Below, one piece after another: positions 15,823 to 24,043 of a stretch of 64,000 bases of DNA. The stretch comes from an uncultured Butyricicoccus sp. (GTDB lineage: Bacteria > Bacillota > Clostridia > Oscillospirales > Butyricicoccaceae), in assembly GCA_934532985.1 (NCBI GenBank), contig CAKTAV010000003.1:1-64000 (forward strand). Direction: 5' to 3'. Positions within the stretch are counted from its first letter, which is position 1, and the number at the start of each line of letters is the position of its first letter. Below the pieces are notes generated by a model that did no database searches, was not told where the DNA came from, and saw only the letters and a program-made list of their open reading frames with translations. Position numbers and translations under genes: made by a program.

Positions 15823-16730
15823 TGGCAGATATGCGCGTGAATTTTTGCGGCGTGGAGCTGAAAAATCCGGTCACGACTGCGTCCGGTACCTTCGGTTTCG
15901 GACATGAATACGGCGAGTTTTTTGATTTGAGTGAGCTGGGCGGTATCGGCGTCAAGGGACTGACCCCGACGGAGCGGCTGGGCAATCCGGCGCCGCGCAT
16001 TGCGGAAACCCCGATGGGTATTCTCAATTGCGTCGGTTTGCAAAATCCGGGCATTGACCGGTTTATCGCGGAGCAGATCCCGTTTCTGCGCCAGTACGAC
16101 ACGAAGATTATCGCCAATGTGTCGGGCAATACGGTGGAAGAGTACGCCGAAATGATCGAGAAAATTTCGGATGCGGATGTCGATTTGATTGAGATGAACA
16201 TCTCCTGCCCGAACGTCAAGTGCGGCGGCATGGCCTTTGGCACGCAGCCGAAGATGGTCGAAGAGGTTGTATCGGAGGCCAAGCGATACGCGAAAAAGCC
16301 GCTGATCGTCAAGCTCTCCCCGAATGTCACGGACATTGCGGAGATCGCCCGTGCGGCGGTAGGCGCAGGTGCGGACGCCCTGTCGCTGATCAACACCCTG
16401 CTGGGTATGCGCATTGACATCGAGACGCGCCGCCCGATTCTGTCGAACATTATGGGCGGTCTGTCCGGTCCGGCGGTATTTCCGGTGGCGGTTCGTATGG
16501 TCTATCAGGTGCATCAGGCAGTCAACGTTCCGCTGCTCGGCATGGGCGGCATCCGGACGGGACGCGATGCGGTGGAGATGATGATGGCGGGCGCAAGCGC
16601 AATTGCCGTCGGCACGTCGTGCTTTGCCGACCCGATGACGCCGGTGCGCGTAGCCAAGGAAATCGAGGAATTCTGTGACAGCCACGGTATTTCCGATGTG
16701 ACAGAACTGACAGGAGCATTGCAGCTATGA
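15822..16730 (+). CDS. pyrD: Dihydroorotate dehydrogenase B, catalytic subunit
   Basis: Oxidises dihydroorotate to orotate using FMN. The 302-aa TIM barrel is of class 1B: VTTASGTFGFGHEY near the N-terminus, PRIAETPMGILNCVGLQNPG, MNISCPNVKCGG with the active-site Cys typical of class 1, VKLSPNV, LINTLLGM and the phosphate-binding GMGGIRTGRDAVEMMMAGA. I use ATG 15822, which overlaps the pyrK stop by one base and lies 10 nt after AAGGAGG; a GTG 6 nt earlier is possible but too close to that site. It requires PyrK and probably forms the heterotetramer. Confidence 0.96.
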   Translation: MADMRVNFCGVELKNPVTTASGTFGFGHEYGEFFDLSELGGIGVKGLTPTERLGNPAPRIAETPMGILNCVGLQNPGIDRFIAEQIPFLRQYDTKIIANVSGNTVEEYAEMIEKISDADVDLIEMNISCPNVKCGGMAFGTQPKMVEEVVSEAKRYAKKPLIVKLSPNVTDIAEIARAAVGAGADALSLINTLLGMRIDIETRRPILSNIMGGLSGPAVFPVAVRMVYQVHQAVNVPLLGMGGIRTGRDAVEMMMAGASAIAVGTSCFADPMTPVRVAKEIEEFCDSHGISDVTELTGALQL

Positions 16731-17881
16731 GTACGACAGTATATTTGGTGCGGCACGCCGAGGCAGAGGGAAACATTGGTCGGCGCTGCCATGGACAGTA
16801 TGACAGCCTGCTGACCCAGCGCGGCCTTCAGCAGGCGAAGATGGTCAGTGACCGATTCCGCACAATTCATCTGGACGCGATTTATTCCAGTGACCTCTCC
16901 CGTGCGCGCCACACGGCGCTGGCGATTGCACAGCCGAAGGGTATGACGGTGCAGGAGAACCGCAATCTGCGCGAGATTGATCTCGGCGATTGGGAGGACA
17001 AGCCGTGGGAGGAGCTGAAGGAGTTCCAGAGCGAGCTGTATGACTGCTGGTGCAACCGCCCGTGGGAATGCCAGCCGCCGAAGGGCGAGACCATTCCGCA
17101 GGCGGGTCAGCGCGTGTTTGATGAAATCTGCACGCTGGCGGCGCAGAACAACGGCAAGTACATCGCAGTGGTCACGCACGGCACCGTGACGCGCAGTGTC
17201 CTTGCACTGGCACAGGGACTGCCGCAGGAGGAGCTGATGCAGGTCGGATGGGGCGACAACACCGCTGTGACGCGGCTGGTGTTCCTAGACGACGGCACGA
17301 TTCGCGTGGATTACAAGAATGACAACAGTCATCTGCCGCCGGAGCTTTCGACCTTCCGCTCGCTCAAGTGGAGCGACACGGTGGACGTGCCGAAGTCGCT
17401 GCAGATGTGGTTTAAGCCAGTGGATTGGGACGATCCGGAGGAAAAGGCGTTGACGCTGGAGCTGTTCCACATGATTTACTGGCCGACCTATGGTGAGGAA
17501 GCATATCCGGATGAAAAGATTGAGGCGCGCCTGCGCGGCTTTCAGGAGGTCATTCCGGAGGCGGTGTCGTATGGTATGATCGGCAATGAGCACGCTGGTA
17601 TCATCGCGATGAACACAGTGGAAAACCGCGATAACGAGATCGGCGAGATGGGCGGAACGGGTATCCTGCCAAAATTCCGCGGCTGCGGCCTCGGCCCGCA
17701 GCTCATGGCGCACGCCGTGAGTACCTACCGCCGCATGGGTAAGAAGGTATTGCAGGCAAAGCCACTGGCGAGCCGTCCGGCGGGTCCGCACTACTATATG
17801 TCCAATGGATTTGTGCCGACGGGCGAGATGACGGAGGACGGAAAGTTCATTATCCTGCGGCGTGATATTGAAGTGAAGTGA
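16727..17881 (+). CDS. Histidine phosphatase-GNAT acetyltransferase fusion
   Basis: Two domains in one 384-residue chain. Residues 1-200 are a phosphoglycerate-mutase-like histidine phosphatase: LVRHAEAEGN (Arg9-His10, phospho-acceptor), YSSDLSRARHTA, LREIDLGDWE and VVTHGTVTR (His151). Residues about 230-384 look like a GNAT acetyltransferase, with the acetyl-CoA loop region GGTGILPKFRGCGLGPQLMAHAV and the terminal HYYMSNGFVPTGE. The start overlaps the pyrD stop by 4 nt, so it is coupled to pyrimidine synthesis. Substrates are unknown; a nucleotide or sugar-phosphate substrate would suit the context but is a guess. Confidence 0.88.
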   Translation: MSTTVYLVRHAEAEGNIGRRCHGQYDSLLTQRGLQQAKMVSDRFRTIHLDAIYSSDLSRARHTALAIAQPKGMTVQENRNLREIDLGDWEDKPWEELKEFQSELYDCWCNRPWECQPPKGETIPQAGQRVFDEICTLAAQNNGKYIAVVTHGTVTRSVLALAQGLPQEELMQVGWGDNTAVTRLVFLDDGTIRVDYKNDNSHLPPELSTFRSLKWSDTVDVPKSLQMWFKPVDWDDPEEKALTLELFHMIYWPTYGEEAYPDEKIEARLRGFQEVIPEAVSYGMIGNEHAGIIAMNTVENRDNEIGEMGGTGILPKFRGCGLGPQLMAHAVSTYRRMGKKVLQAKPLASRPAGPHYYMSNGFVPTGEMTEDGKFIILRRDIEVK

Positions 17882-17889
17882 GAGAGTAT

Positions 17890-18049
17890 TAGGTCTGTTG
17901 CAATTGCATGTTGCAACAGACCTATTTTGTGTGGCTCTATTTGCTCGTTGGCTTTGTTATAGTTGTTGGAGACAGAAGTCCATTTTCTTTTGCTGCCAAA
18001 AGAAAATAGACGAAAAAAACCAGCAGGGAACGGCCGCGTTCCCTGCACC
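17890..18049. repeat. Dispersed non-coding repeat, family 1, copy A
   Basis: This 160-bp stretch aligns by eye with 35377-35540. Shared blocks in order are a GGTCTGTTGCAA...TTGCAACAGACC hairpin (here 17892-17922), GCTCTATTT, TTATAG..GTT, CATTTTCTTT, AAAGAAAA and a terminal GGGA..GGC.GC..TCCCT hairpin (about 18026-18044). The first hairpin probably terminates the pyr transcript. It encodes nothing recognisable. Together with the promoter at 18095-18123 it fills the gap between 17882 and 18188. Confidence 0.75.
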
Positions 18050-18094
18050 TTATTATCCCGTTCCTAAAAAAAGGAAAAATCAGGCGCAGACTGG

Positions 18095-18123
18095 TTGTGC
18101 ATTGAAATTAGATATGATATAAT
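18095..18123 (+). promoter_or_regulatory. SigA-type promoter for the secreted protein gene
   Basis: -35 TTGTGC (18095-18100), 17-bp spacer, -10 TATAAT (18118-18123). Confidence 0.75.
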
Positions 18124-18188
18124 GAAACAATTCGCAGTCACCTATCACTTTCGCAGGAAAGCAAACGATTTTGAAAGGAGAACTTCCC

Positions 18189-19292
18189 ATGAAGCAAATG
18201 ACACTTCGCCGTCTGAAGGGCGTCGGCCTGTCGGTTCTGACAGCGGCAGCTCTCTGTCTGGTGCTTCCGAAGCTGAGTGCAGATGCACAGGCGACGGATG
18301 CCGGAAAGTGTGGAAAGTATTATACCTATGCGGCACAGGGCGGCCTGTTTGTACAGCGTACGGCCAGCGGTGCAGCGACAGAAATTGTAAAGCCGAGCAA
18401 GTATTACAGCGTAGACAGCTGTGTAATGGACAATACGACAATCTATTATGCCACGATGAACGCTTCGCGCAGTAAGGTGCGCGTGTACCGCATCAAGCCG
18501 GACGGCACGAGCAAAAAAAAACTGGTCGAGCTGAGCGGACAGAACACGGTATTGCAGGGTATCAGCGGCAATTCGCTGGTGTACACCTATGAGTCCTCCA
18601 AAGATCCGGAGCGCGTTCACACCAGACGATACAGCCTGACCAACAAGCGCACCTATAAGGTACGCAACAACTTCTCGGGCAAGCAGTTTCTTGGCAAGCA
18701 GGTGATCGGCACGTCGGAGGACGACCGCGTGGCACCGGGAGATCTGTATACGGTTGGTGGAGAAACCGGAAGTTGGTTCCGCATCTCGCGCAGCTGTTTG
18801 GATTATCAGGTCATCGGCAAGAAGATTTACTATATTGAGTGCACCAACAAGGACATTGGACGCAATCGTATCACGGCGGTCAAGTCCTGCGACCGCAATG
18901 GTGACAACATCAAGACGCTGGCGACGAACATCAAGAATGTTGATATTGATGAGATGGTGCCGACGGACAAGGGCGTGTACTACACCTGCACGGCGGAACG
19001 CCGCGTATATGGCTATGAGTACAAGAGCCAGTCCAAGAAGGTCATGATTGACAATCTGTCGGACGGCAACTATGTGCTGGATTATATGAGCGGCAAGATT
19101 TTGGTGCAGGATCCAACGCAGACAGAGGATCCGACGTTTACCAACACGATTTACACAATCGTGCCGGGCAAGTCGGGCAGCGTGAAGGAAGCAGAGCTGG
19201 AAAGTGAGTTTATCTTCTTTGTCAGCGGCAAGACATATTACGCGGAACATACGCAGACAGATGTCGTTCGTCTGGGACGGCTTTCTCGATAA
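18189..19292 (+). CDS. Secreted protein, possible beta-propeller (unknown function)
   Basis: A 367-residue exported protein. The signal peptide is clear: basic MKQMTLRRLKG, hydrophobic VGLSVLTAAALCLVLP, and a likely cleavage after DAQA near residue 35. The mature part has repeated short blocks with regular Tyr/Gly/Asp spacing (YYTYAAQGGLFV, TIYYATMN, KIYYIECTN, GVYYTCTAE, YVLDYMSGKILV), like DUF5050-type or other beta-propeller repeats. No catalytic motif is seen. The start follows GAAAGGAG; an upstream ATG at 18171 overlaps that site and is rejected. A strong promoter precedes it and a terminator follows at 19311-19348. Confidence 0.75.
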   Translation: MKQMTLRRLKGVGLSVLTAAALCLVLPKLSADAQATDAGKCGKYYTYAAQGGLFVQRTASGAATEIVKPSKYYSVDSCVMDNTTIYYATMNASRSKVRVYRIKPDGTSKKKLVELSGQNTVLQGISGNSLVYTYESSKDPERVHTRRYSLTNKRTYKVRNNFSGKQFLGKQVIGTSEDDRVAPGDLYTVGGETGSWFRISRSCLDYQVIGKKIYYIECTNKDIGRNRITAVKSCDRNGDNIKTLATNIKNVDIDEMVPTDKGVYYTCTAERRVYGYEYKSQSKKVMIDNLSDGNYVLDYMSGKILVQDPTQTEDPTFTNTIYTIVPGKSGSVKEAELESEFIFFVSGKTYYAEHTQTDVVRLGRLSR

Positions 19293-19310
19293 GAACTGAA
19301 TCAAACGATA

Positions 19311-19348
19311 GAATTCCCCTCTTTCGCTGCGGCGGGAGAGGGGAATTC
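19311..19348 (+). terminator. Terminator after the secreted protein gene
   Basis: GAATTCCCCTCT (19311-19322) and AGAGGGGAATTC (19337-19348) form a perfect 12-bp stem, followed by TGTTATT. Confidence 0.75.
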
Positions 19349-19367
19349 TGTTATTGGGCGACTGTGG

Positions 19368-19396
19368 TTGTCAAATGAGATGTATTCCGGTATAAT
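19368..19396 (+). promoter_or_regulatory. SigA-type promoter for the Cys-rich/subtilase operon
   Basis: -35 TTGTCA (19368-19373), 17-bp spacer, -10 TATAAT (19391-19396). Confidence 0.8.
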
Positions 19397-19449
19397 GAAA
19401 GACAGAATTTGTCTGTCAATCAATGAAGTACAGGAGAAGGAGGAGAAGG

Positions 19450-19824
19450 ATGGAGGAAAAGAAAACCGTCCGTGTGGACTGGAACGAAAAGATGATCTAT
19501 CAGGACCGCATGGGACGAGAGGGAAAGATGGATGCAGCGGAGCAGTACAAAATCAAAATGGAGGCGCTGCAAGAGATCAAGGACAGCGGGATGGACTATT
19601 GCTCCTGTCCGGAGGCCTGCCCTCATCACGGCAAGTGCTGGGAGTGTGTGCTGATTCACCGCGGACACCGCGACCATTTGCCGTATTGCTTTTGGGATAT
19701 GGTCAATGAACGGCTGTATGCGATGCAGCGTTTGACGGAGGGCTCTTTGATGAAGTATGAACCGCATGAGCCGCCATGTCCGGGCTGTGCCGGATGTGAA
19801 GTGCCGAAAAGCACAGAGGAATAA
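19450..19824 (+). CDS. Small Cys-rich protein, DUF6485-like
   Basis: A 124-residue cytosolic protein dominated by a His/Cys cluster: CSCPEACPHHGKCWEC followed by LIHRGHRDHLPYCFW, which resembles DUF6485 and probably binds zinc or another metal. A second CPGCAGCE motif lies near the C-terminus. The N-terminal half is charged and helical. The ATG at 19450 is preceded by GGAGGAGAAGG; the upstream ATG adds an Arg-rich run that overlaps the ribosome site. It is 29 bp from the subtilase gene and the pair probably shares the promoter at 19368-19396. Function unknown. Confidence 0.75.
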   Translation: MEEKKTVRVDWNEKMIYQDRMGREGKMDAAEQYKIKMEALQEIKDSGMDYCSCPEACPHHGKCWECVLIHRGHRDHLPYCFWDMVNERLYAMQRLTEGSLMKYEPHEPPCPGCAGCEVPKSTEE

Positions 19825-19853
19825 CCAGTATAGGGAAGATCGAAGGAGGTAAA

Positions 19854-21890
19854 ATGAAGAATATTACAAAGCGAAGCGTGGCACTGCTGTTGGTGGCTGT
19901 GCTGGGGGTGGGAAGCATTCCGGCGGCTGCGGTGGAGATTGATGCAGGAGAAGTGCCAATGGGAGATGCGGTTTCTGTACAGACCGTGACCGACTGGTCG
20001 CAGATCAGCGCGGTTATCAATGACTATTGGCAGGATGACTATTTTGGAGAAATAACGGTAGATCCGGAGAAAAATCGGGCAGAGCTGGATGGAGAGAAGA
20101 TTTCCCTTCAAAAGGAGCTGGATGTCTCACGCGCGGTAGCGTCGGATATTATGGATTCGTCGGATGCCGCTGAGCAGTACTTTGAGGAAAACACGGACTA
20201 TACGTCGTTTACTGACGGAGGGGGCGTAGTACATGTGCGCGATCCCTACCAGACGCAGCGCCTGCTGGTGTATGCGGATGAACTGACCGGTGATTATGGC
20301 GCGAGCGAAATCCTGCACTGGGCGGAATATGGCGAATTTTTTTTGCAGTTTGACTCCCGTGAGGCGACGCAGGCGGCATATGAACAGCTGACAGCGGAAC
20401 TGGGAGACGATAATTGCTTTACCGATGACGTTTTGACAACCGATATGCTGCTGAGCGAGGACAGTACGGATTCTGATTCCACACAATGTGTGTCATGGGG
20501 AACGTCCTATATGGGTCTGGATGTCCTAAAAGAGGATGTGGAAAACGACCGTGATGTGACAGGAACTGTGACAGCGGCTGTAATTGACACGGGAATTGAT
20601 ACGGATCACGAAATGTTTGAGGGACGCACGGTTACCGGATATAATTTTGCCACCAAGGATGGAACAACGGCGGAGAATTATGAGGACACCGCGAAAAAGC
20701 AAAAGGGACATGGAACGCACGTCGCGGGTATTGTCACGGACTGCACGCCGGATAATGTACAGTTGCTGATTTTGCGCGTCTTTGATAAGGAAGGAGAGGC
20801 GCTCAACTCCGCAGTAGAGGCAGCAATTCGCTATGCCGGAGAGAATGGTGCGGACGTTGTGAATATGAGCCTTGGCAGCGTGCAAAACCCGCAAAAACCG
20901 TATAGCGTTTGGGATAGGGCGCTTTCGGGACTGTATGATGAAAACATTGCGGTATTTGCCGCGGCGGGCAACGAAGGGGAGGATCACGACAAGTGGGGCT
21001 ACTCGATGAATTATCCGGGTGTTTTGGACACGACGATTGCGATTTCGGCGCTGTCGAAAACCGGAAAACTGGCGTCGTATTCCAGCTTCGGTGATACGGT
21101 AGAGTTTGCCGCACCGGGCAGCGATATTATGAGCGCGGCGCGCGGTGGCGGTCTGCGTTCGGACAGCGGGACATCCATGGCGACGCCGCACATGACGGGT
21201 GCGGGTGCGTATATCAAGCTGCTGCACCCGAATTGTACGGTAGAGGATGTGCGTGAAACGCTTCAGCTATATGCGGAGGACCTCGGCGAGGTCGGCCGCG
21301 ATGACCAGTATGGTTACGGCGCGGTGCACATGGAAAACTATCTGGCGGACAGCAAGAGCGGAACGAACTTCAGCATTCCGGGCACGGTTTCTCTGAAACT
21401 CAAGTACGGCAAGATGACCTACACGGGAAATGAGAGAAAGTCGCCGGTGACGGTATATTTGGGTTCGAACGGAAATGTGATGAACTCTCGTTACTACACG
21501 GTCAGCTATTCGAATAATCGAGACATCGGCATGGCAACGGTCACGGTTACGGGACGCAATGGATATACGGGAAGCGTCACGAAGAAGTTTTCCATCATCC
21601 CTCAGCCGACGATGATTTCGAAACTGACTAACAGCAAGAGTCGAACGATGAAGGTGCAGTGGAAAACCGTTGCAAACTGCCGCGGATATCAGATTAGCTA
21701 TGCGAAAAATGCATCTTTTAAGAATGCCAAAAAGGTTACGGTAGTTGGCAGTACGACGAAGAGCCGCACGATCTCCAAGCTGACGAAGGGGAAACGCTAT
21801 TATGTCCGGGTGCGTACCTATGCAAAAACCAAAGACGGTTCGATCTACGGACGCTGGTGTGCGGTAAAATCCGTAAAGATCACGCGATAA
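19854..21890 (+). CDS. Secreted subtilisin-like serine protease (S8) with C-terminal FN3-like domain
   Basis: A 678-residue exported peptidase. A signal peptide (residues 1-26, SVALLLVAVLGVGSIPAAA) is followed by a prodomain-like region to about residue 225. The S8 domain has all three catalytic residues: Asp245 in AVIDTGIDTDHE, His286 in GHGTHVAGI and Ser441 in GTSMATPHM, plus the oxyanion region FAAAGNEGED. After the protease, residues about 500-585 form a beta-rich module and 590-678 an FN3-like domain (MKVQWKTVANCRGYQISYA, KGKRYYVRVRTYAK). There is no LPXTG anchor, so it is probably released or wall-associated by charge. GAAGGAGG precedes the ATG. Confidence 0.94.
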   Translation: MKNITKRSVALLLVAVLGVGSIPAAAVEIDAGEVPMGDAVSVQTVTDWSQISAVINDYWQDDYFGEITVDPEKNRAELDGEKISLQKELDVSRAVASDIMDSSDAAEQYFEENTDYTSFTDGGGVVHVRDPYQTQRLLVYADELTGDYGASEILHWAEYGEFFLQFDSREATQAAYEQLTAELGDDNCFTDDVLTTDMLLSEDSTDSDSTQCVSWGTSYMGLDVLKEDVENDRDVTGTVTAAVIDTGIDTDHEMFEGRTVTGYNFATKDGTTAENYEDTAKKQKGHGTHVAGIVTDCTPDNVQLLILRVFDKEGEALNSAVEAAIRYAGENGADVVNMSLGSVQNPQKPYSVWDRALSGLYDENIAVFAAAGNEGEDHDKWGYSMNYPGVLDTTIAISALSKTGKLASYSSFGDTVEFAAPGSDIMSAARGGGLRSDSGTSMATPHMTGAGAYIKLLHPNCTVEDVRETLQLYAEDLGEVGRDDQYGYGAVHMENYLADSKSGTNFSIPGTVSLKLKYGKMTYTGNERKSPVTVYLGSNGNVMNSRYYTVSYSNNRDIGMATVTVTGRNGYTGSVTKKFSIIPQPTMISKLTNSKSRTMKVQWKTVANCRGYQISYAKNASFKNAKKVTVVGSTTKSRTISKLTKGKRYYVRVRTYAKTKDGSIYGRWCAVKSVKITR

Positions 21891-21909
21891 AGAAGTAATC
21901 AATAGACGA

Positions 21910-21941
21910 ACGGGTCTGCTGCAAAAATACAGCAGACCCGT
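21910..21941 (+). terminator. Terminator after the subtilase gene
   Basis: ACGGGTCTGCTG pairs with CAGCAGACCCGT. The sequence resembles the first hairpin of repeat family 1 (GGTCTGTTG...), but the rest of that repeat is absent here. Confidence 0.7.
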
Positions 21942-21954
21942 CGCTGATCGGGGC

Positions 21955-21988
21955 AAAAAAACGGCAGATTCCAAACGGAATCTGCCGT
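21955..21988 (-). terminator. Terminator of rplJ-rplL
   Basis: ACGGCAGATTCC (21961-21972) and GGAATCTGCCGT (21977-21988) form a perfect stem; on the minus strand it is followed by a run of seven T. Confidence 0.9.
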
Positions 21989-22019
21989 AAATTTTCGTAA
22001 ATACGATGTAAGAAAGAAC

Positions 22020-22388
22020 TTACTTCAGCTCTACGGTAGCGCCAGCCTCTTCCAGCTGAGCCTTGATGGACTCTGCGTCTTCCTTAGAAGCGCCTTCCTT
22101 GATGGTAGCCGGGCACTCGTCAACCTTAGCCTTAGCTTCCTTCAGGCCCAGACCGGTGATAGCGCGAACAACCTTGATAACGCCGATCTTCTTCTCGCCT
22201 GCGTTGGTCAGGACAACGTCGAACTCGGACTTCTCTTCTGCTGCCGGAGCATCAGCAGCACCTGCAGCGCCTGCAACAGCAACCGGAGTAGCGGAAACGC
22301 CAAATTCTTCTTCCAGAGCCTTAACCAGCTCAGCCAGCTCAAGAACCTTCAGTTCCTTGACGGCATCCATAATCTCATTGATAGTCAT
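22020..22388 (-). CDS. rplL: 50S ribosomal protein L7/L12
   Basis: The 122-aa stalk protein that recruits translation GTPases. It has the N-terminal dimerisation helices (EIMDAVKELKVLELAELVKALEEEFGV), the Ala-rich hinge with GAAGAADAPAAEEK, and the C-terminal domain beginning FDVVLTNAGEKKIGVIKVVR and ending GATVELK. It follows rplJ as usual and is followed by a strong terminator. Codon choice is strongly biased, as expected for a highly expressed gene. Confidence 0.99.
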   Translation of the reverse strand: MTINEIMDAVKELKVLELAELVKALEEEFGVSATPVAVAGAAGAADAPAAEEKSEFDVVLTNAGEKKIGVIKVVRAITGLGLKEAKAKVDECPATIKEGASKEDAESIKAQLEEAGATVELK

Positions 22389-22463
22389 GGTGAGTTACCT
22401 CCATTATTACAAAATTAAATCATAAAGTGGGCGGGATACGATGATCCCAAGTGAGAGCAGAGA

Positions 22464-23033
22464 TTACTCTGCTGCAGCCTCCTCGTCAGCGGCAGCCTTC
22501 TCAGCGACCAGAGTGGAAACCAGAGCTTCCTGATCTGCTTCGCCCTTCTCGGCGATTGCGTTAAGCGCAATAGCCAGCTGCATGATCGGGTAGTTGAAGC
22601 TGTAAAGAACCTGAGCGATAAGAGTCTCGCGGCTCGGCAGCTTCGCCAGGGACTCAACTTCGGAAGTCGGGATAACCGCGCCCTCCAGGAAGCCAGCCTT
22701 GATCGTAAAGTTATCATGATCCTTTGCGAACTTCGCAAGAATCTTTGCCGGAGCAACAACATCATCGGTCGTGCTGATCGCGATAGCGGTGGTGCCGTGC
22801 AGATGCTCAATCAGACCGTCGAAGCCCAGCTCCTGAGAAGCGAACTTCAGCAGGCTGTTCTTGACGACCTTGTACTCAACGCCAGCCTCGCGCAGCTCTT
22901 TACGAAGAGCCGTGTCGTCAGCAACGTTGATGCCCTTGTAGTCAACCAGGACACCGGCCGGGGAATTCTTGATCTTTTCAACCATAGAGGCAACGAGTGC
23001 CTTCTTTTCTTCCAGAACCTTTGCGTTTGGCAT
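22464..23033 (-). CDS. rplJ: 50S ribosomal protein L10
   Basis: Base of the L12 stalk, and repressor of its own mRNA through the L10 leader upstream. The 189-aa protein starts MPNAKVLEEKKALVASMVEK and has the typical AGVLVDYKGINVADDTALRKEL, YKVVKNSLLKFA and TTAIAIS segments; the C-terminal helix binding L12 is Ala/Glu rich. The start at 23033 follows TGGAGG. The longer reading frame runs back into the leader and is not used. Confidence 0.98.
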   Translation of the reverse strand: MPNAKVLEEKKALVASMVEKIKNSPAGVLVDYKGINVADDTALRKELREAGVEYKVVKNSLLKFASQELGFDGLIEHLHGTTAIAISTTDDVVAPAKILAKFAKDHDNFTIKAGFLEGAVIPTSEVESLAKLPSRETLIAQVLYSFNYPIMQLAIALNAIAEKGEADQEALVSTLVAEKAAADEEAAAE

Positions 23034-23070
23034 AGTCTGTTTCACCTCCAAAAACAAATATACGGACATA

Positions 23071-23206
23071 AGAAAATGCCCTTCCGCTCCAAAGACCAGA
23101 AGGGCATGAACAATCAAATGGAATAATCCATTATAGTTGGATGCTGCCTCGGCAGGCCGGAGAACCGGTTAGGATGAAATCATCACCTGCTGTCTTTGAA
23201 CGAGCT
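23071..23206 (-). ncRNA. Ribosomal protein L10 leader (autoregulatory)
   Basis: On the minus strand, between the promoter and rplJ, the sequence reads AAAGACAGCAGGTGATGA and, after an intervening loop, CCTGCCGAGGCAGC. These are the conserved kink-turn/stem elements of the L10 leader of Firmicutes. A hairpin (ATGCCCTTC/GAAGGGCAT, 23076-23107) followed by TTTTC lies just before the rplJ ribosome site and is a likely attenuator. L10(L12)4 binding is the known mechanism for this family. Confidence 0.85.
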
Positions 23207-23211
23207 ATTTT

Positions 23212-23240
23212 ATTATAGCAGGCAGCAGCCTGTCTGTCAA
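23212..23240 (-). promoter_or_regulatory. Consensus promoter for rplJ-rplL
   Basis: Minus-strand -35 TTGACA (23235-23240), 17-bp spacer, -10 TATAAT (23212-23217): a perfect consensus promoter giving rplJL its own transcript. Confidence 0.9.
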
Positions 23241-23256
23241 TAGATTTGACAAAAAA

Positions 23257-23952
23257 TTAGTTGGAAAGCTTTGCAGCGTTTACCTTTACGCCCGGGCCCA
23301 TGGTCGAAGCAACGACGCAGGAGCGAACGTACTGGCCCTTAGCAGCAGCCGGCTTTGCCTTCAGGATAGCGCCCATCAGGGTGTTGAAGTTCTCTTCCAG
23401 CTTCTCAGCGCCGAAAGAAACCTTGCCGAGCGGGCAGTGGATGATGTTGGTCTTGTCCAGACGGTACTCAATCTTACCAGCCTTAGCTTCCTGAACAGCC
23501 TTCGCGACATCCATGGTTACAGTGCCGGCCTTCGGATTCGGCATCAGGCCCTTCGGACCCAGAACACGACCCAGACGGCCAACCAGACCCATCATGTTCG
23601 GAGCAGCGATGACAACGTCGTAATCGAAGAAGTTTTCCTTCTGAATGCGGGTAACGAGATCTTCTGCACCTACAAATTCAGCGCCGGCCTCTTCTGCGGC
23701 CTTCGCCTGATCGCCCTTGGCAAATACCAGGACACGGACCGTCTTACCGGTACCGTTCGGCAGAACGATTGCGCCGCGAACCTGCTGGTCCGCATGACGG
23801 GAATCGACACCCAGCTTAACGTGAATCTCAACGGTCTCGTCGAACTTAGCCTTGGCAGTCTTGACTACGGTGTCAAGAGCCTCAGACGGATCGTAGAGCT
23901 TGCTGCGATCAATGAGCTTTGCGCTCTCTACATACTTTTTACCTTTGCGCAC
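23257..23952 (-). CDS. rplA: 50S ribosomal protein L1
   Basis: The 231-aa L1 protein of the ribosomal L1 stalk, which moves deacylated tRNA out of the E site. Typical blocks are GKKYVESAKLIDRSKLYDPSEAL, HVKLGVDSRHADQQVRGAIVLPNGTGK, GADDLVTRIQ-like EDLVTRIQKE, APNMMGLVGRLGRVLGPKGLMPNPK and the C-terminal VVASTMGPGVKVN. It follows rplK by about 90 bp and ends close to the rplJ promoter. Confidence 0.99.
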   Translation of the reverse strand: MRKGKKYVESAKLIDRSKLYDPSEALDTVVKTAKAKFDETVEIHVKLGVDSRHADQQVRGAIVLPNGTGKTVRVLVFAKGDQAKAAEEAGAEFVGAEDLVTRIQKENFFDYDVVIAAPNMMGLVGRLGRVLGPKGLMPNPKAGTVTMDVAKAVQEAKAGKIEYRLDKTNIIHCPLGKVSFGAEKLEENFNTLMGAILKAKPAAAKGQYVRSCVVASTMGPGVKVNAAKLSN

Positions 23953-24043
23953 GATAAAATCCTCCTTTAGTGGTTATTCGGAAACAAGTTCCTCCCACCA
24001 GACGGCCTTGTGCCGTCAGATCTGAATGATGAAATAGTGTTGA

